In this document: positions 63,133 to 64,000 of the stretch, piece by piece
How positions within the stretch are numbered: the stretch's first letter is position 1
How the letters are laid out: each line of letters begins with the position of its first letter
Assembly: GCF_016623585.1 (NCBI RefSeq)
Contig: NZ_JAEHFY010000017.1
Coordinates: 39,596 to 103,595 of the forward strand
Reading direction: 5' to 3'
From: Pedobacter segetis
GTDB taxonomy: Bacteria > Bacteroidota > Bacteroidia > Sphingobacteriales > Sphingobacteriaceae
DNA: 64,000 nucleotides
Program-made: the position numbers and the translations under genes
The notes under the pieces: model-generated
Seen by the model: only the letters and a program-made list of their open reading frames with translations
Told to the model about the DNA's origin: nothing
Databases searched by the model: none

Positions 63133-63265
63133 GGCACTATACATAACAGCAAGTTCAAGCTATGCCCGGGCGAAGTGCTTTCACTTCCTTTTGTGAAAAT
63201 TAATTATGTTTTTACTCGGGCGGAAATCATTGCAATAATTCGGGCACAGCTTAAACTTGCAAACC
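63133..63265. repeat. attC-like imperfect palindrome ending the cassette
   Basis: Outer box GGCACTATACATAA (63133-63146), spacer CA, inner arm 63149-63168 (GCAAGTTCAAGCTATGCCCG), a 72-bp central region with its own small stem (GAAGTG/CACTTC), inner arm 63241-63260 complementary at 18 of 20 positions, then AAACC. The missing second outer box is at the cassette's left terminus. Confidence 0.75.
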
Positions 63266-63449
63266 GGAGTTGGGTAGGTAATCTTAAGACATGTAAAATT
63301 ATTTTAATCCATTAATACTGTAAATCATGATTAAGACAGTTTTTTAACCGCAGAGTGCGCAAAGTACACGGAGTTGGGTAGATAATCTTAAGGCATGTAA
63401 AATTGTTTTAATCCATTAATACTGGAAATCATGATTAGGACAATTTTTT

Positions 63450-63960
63450 AACCGCGGAGAACGCGAAGGTTACGGAGTTGGATTGTGCTTAAGCTAAAAG
63501 TTAAATAAATTTGATTTATAAATGGAGTTAGAAAATTCTTTGGCAACAAAAGTAATTGGTTTTGCAATTAAGGTTCATAAAGAAATAGGGCCGGGATTGT
63601 TAGAATCTGTTTACAAAGAATGTTTATTTTATGAATTGAAGAAAAGTGGTTTATTTGTTGAAAAAGAAAAAGCCTTACCCATATTTTATGACGGAGTAGA
63701 GTTAGAATGTGGCTATCGTTTAGATTTATTTGTAGCTAACAGGCTAATAATTGAAATTAAATCTGTCAAAGAAATGAACGATATTTATTTAGCTCAAACA
63801 TTAACTTATTTAAAATTATCGGAATGTAAATTAGGATTGCTCATCAATTTTAATGTTTTATTGTTGAAAGATGGAATCAAGAGAGTTATAAATGAATATT
63901 AATAATTTACAAAAACAACAACCAAACCAGCTCTGTGACCTCCGAGTCCACTGCGGTTTA
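63450..63960 (+). mobile_element. GxxExxY gene flanked by ~32-bp terminal inverted repeats
   Basis: Left arm 63450-63481 (AACCGCGGAGAACGCGAAGG then TTACGGAGTTGG) and right arm 63928-63960, which on the minus strand reads AAACCGCAGTGGACTCGGAG then GTCACAGAGCTGG. They agree at roughly three quarters of positions. The 511-bp unit carries exactly one gene. The left arm is also the last head of the 104-bp repeat array. Confidence 0.6.
63522..63902 (+). CDS. GxxExxY protein (PD-(D/E)XK nuclease superfamily-like)
   Basis: A 126-residue GxxExxY-family protein, named for the motif G25-LL-E28-SV-Y31 in GPGLLESVYKECL. A PD-(D/E)XK-like core is suggested by CGYRLDLFVANRLIIEIKSV (Asp and the IEIK motif) and the following helix/strand ending LLINFNV. 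Function is unknown; the fold suggests a nuclease. Many copies occur in Bacteroidota genomes. It lies inside inverted repeats with about 40-bp arms to either side. A TTAAATAAATTTGAT sequence in front may hold the promoter. Confidence 0.9.
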   Translation: MELENSLATKVIGFAIKVHKEIGPGLLESVYKECLFYELKKSGLFVEKEKALPIFYDGVELECGYRLDLFVANRLIIEIKSVKEMNDIYLAQTLTYLKLSECKLGLLINFNVLLLKDGIKRVINEY

Positions 63961-64000
63961 AACAAACGACCTGATCAAAAAGCTTAGAGGTCAAAAACAA

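Larger units (their letters stand above)
62439..63265 (+). mobile_element. Toxin-antitoxin cassette with attC-like recombination palindrome
   Basis: About 822 bp inserted in the second unit of the 104-bp repeat array, bounded by AAACC at 62439-62443 and 63261-63265. The left terminus TTATGTATAATGCC (62444-62457) is the inverted complement (13 of 14) of GGCACTATACATAA at 63133-63146, which is the outer box of a hairpin on the right. Joined as a circle, the ends create an outer arm pair around an inner arm pair (63149-63168 and 63241-63260), the layout of an integron attC. No integrase is encoded in the window. Confidence 0.7.
62315..63481 (+). repeat. 104-bp tandem repeat array, interrupted
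   Basis: Heads reading AACCGCAGAGGGCGCAAAG occur at 62315, 62419, 63346 and 63450. The first two and last two are exactly 104 bp apart; between the second and third lie 927 bp, that is one unit plus about 823 bp of foreign DNA. Tails share ATAATCTTAAGGCATGTAAA and CCATTAATACTGGAAATC. The last head is more diverged and acts as the left end of the GxxExxY element. Confidence 0.92.

Noticed and set aside
62315..63481. Possible CRISPR array
   Set aside because: Units are 104 bp with no unique spacers, identity covers the whole unit, and no cas genes are present.

Overview
The window looks like chromosomal DNA from a Bacteroidota member, most probably Sphingobacteriaceae (Pedobacter-like). It is AT-rich. 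Shine-Dalgarno sites are scarce, and several genes are preceded by the Bacteroidota -7 box TAnnTTTG. The gene set also fits: LytS/LytTR pair, DUF4142 and DUF2452 proteins, an HxxEH/non-HxxEH M16 pair, a GHL10 hydrolase, HopJ and a carotenoid cluster with CruF and CrtW relatives. No tRNA, rRNA, CRISPR array or prophage was recognised. This family-level assignment is an inference.

Layout. 1-2.2 kb: end of a GH63-like glycosidase and an SDR reductase. 2.3-9.1 kb (minus): carotenoid/isoprenoid/haem block in the order crtD-like, acyltransferase, glycosyltransferase, cruF, ispH, repeats, crtW-like, hemH; a divergent histidine kinase follows. 10-20 kb: housekeeping genes (PBP4, clpS, pepT, phhB-like, rhomboid, nth, recA, OmpA lipoprotein). 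20-31 kb: DUF2452, LytS/LytTR, M16 pair, pgi, Fic, HopJ, galM. 31-39 kb: msrA, secG, an acidic repeat protein, lptE, a sigma-54 activator, miaB, cysM, cysE. 39.8-43.9 kb: accessory island with a YefM-YoeB module at one end and a VapBC-like module at the other, enclosing hypothetical genes, a probably frameshifted membrane gene and a WYL regulator. 43.8-61.6 kb: TetR, pheS, trmD, rplS, mscS, GHL10, ctp, amidase, comM, lipoprotein msrA, prephenate dehydrogenase, parE. 61.6-64 kb: cdd, then a repeat-rich accessory end.

The most unusual part is the right end. A 104-bp tandem repeat is interrupted by about 822 bp carrying a PIN toxin-like gene, an overlapping small partner gene and a long imperfect hairpin. 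The insert's left terminus is the missing outer arm of that hairpin, so joining the two ends would rebuild a two-box palindrome laid out like an integron attC site; a 5-bp repeat AAACC flanks the insert. Next to it a GxxExxY gene sits between roughly 32-bp terminal inverted repeats. At least five short elements sharing the ends GCGTTA/TAACGC are scattered in intergenic regions, some carrying a hairpin plus T-tract. Other repeat families lie at 4152-4290, 12104-12273 and 23071-23174.

Functionally, ispH, the crt/cru genes and hemH suggest production of a hydrated, possibly glycosylated and acylated keto-carotenoid; cysE-cysM is a cysteine operon; the M16 pair probably forms a two-subunit peptidase.
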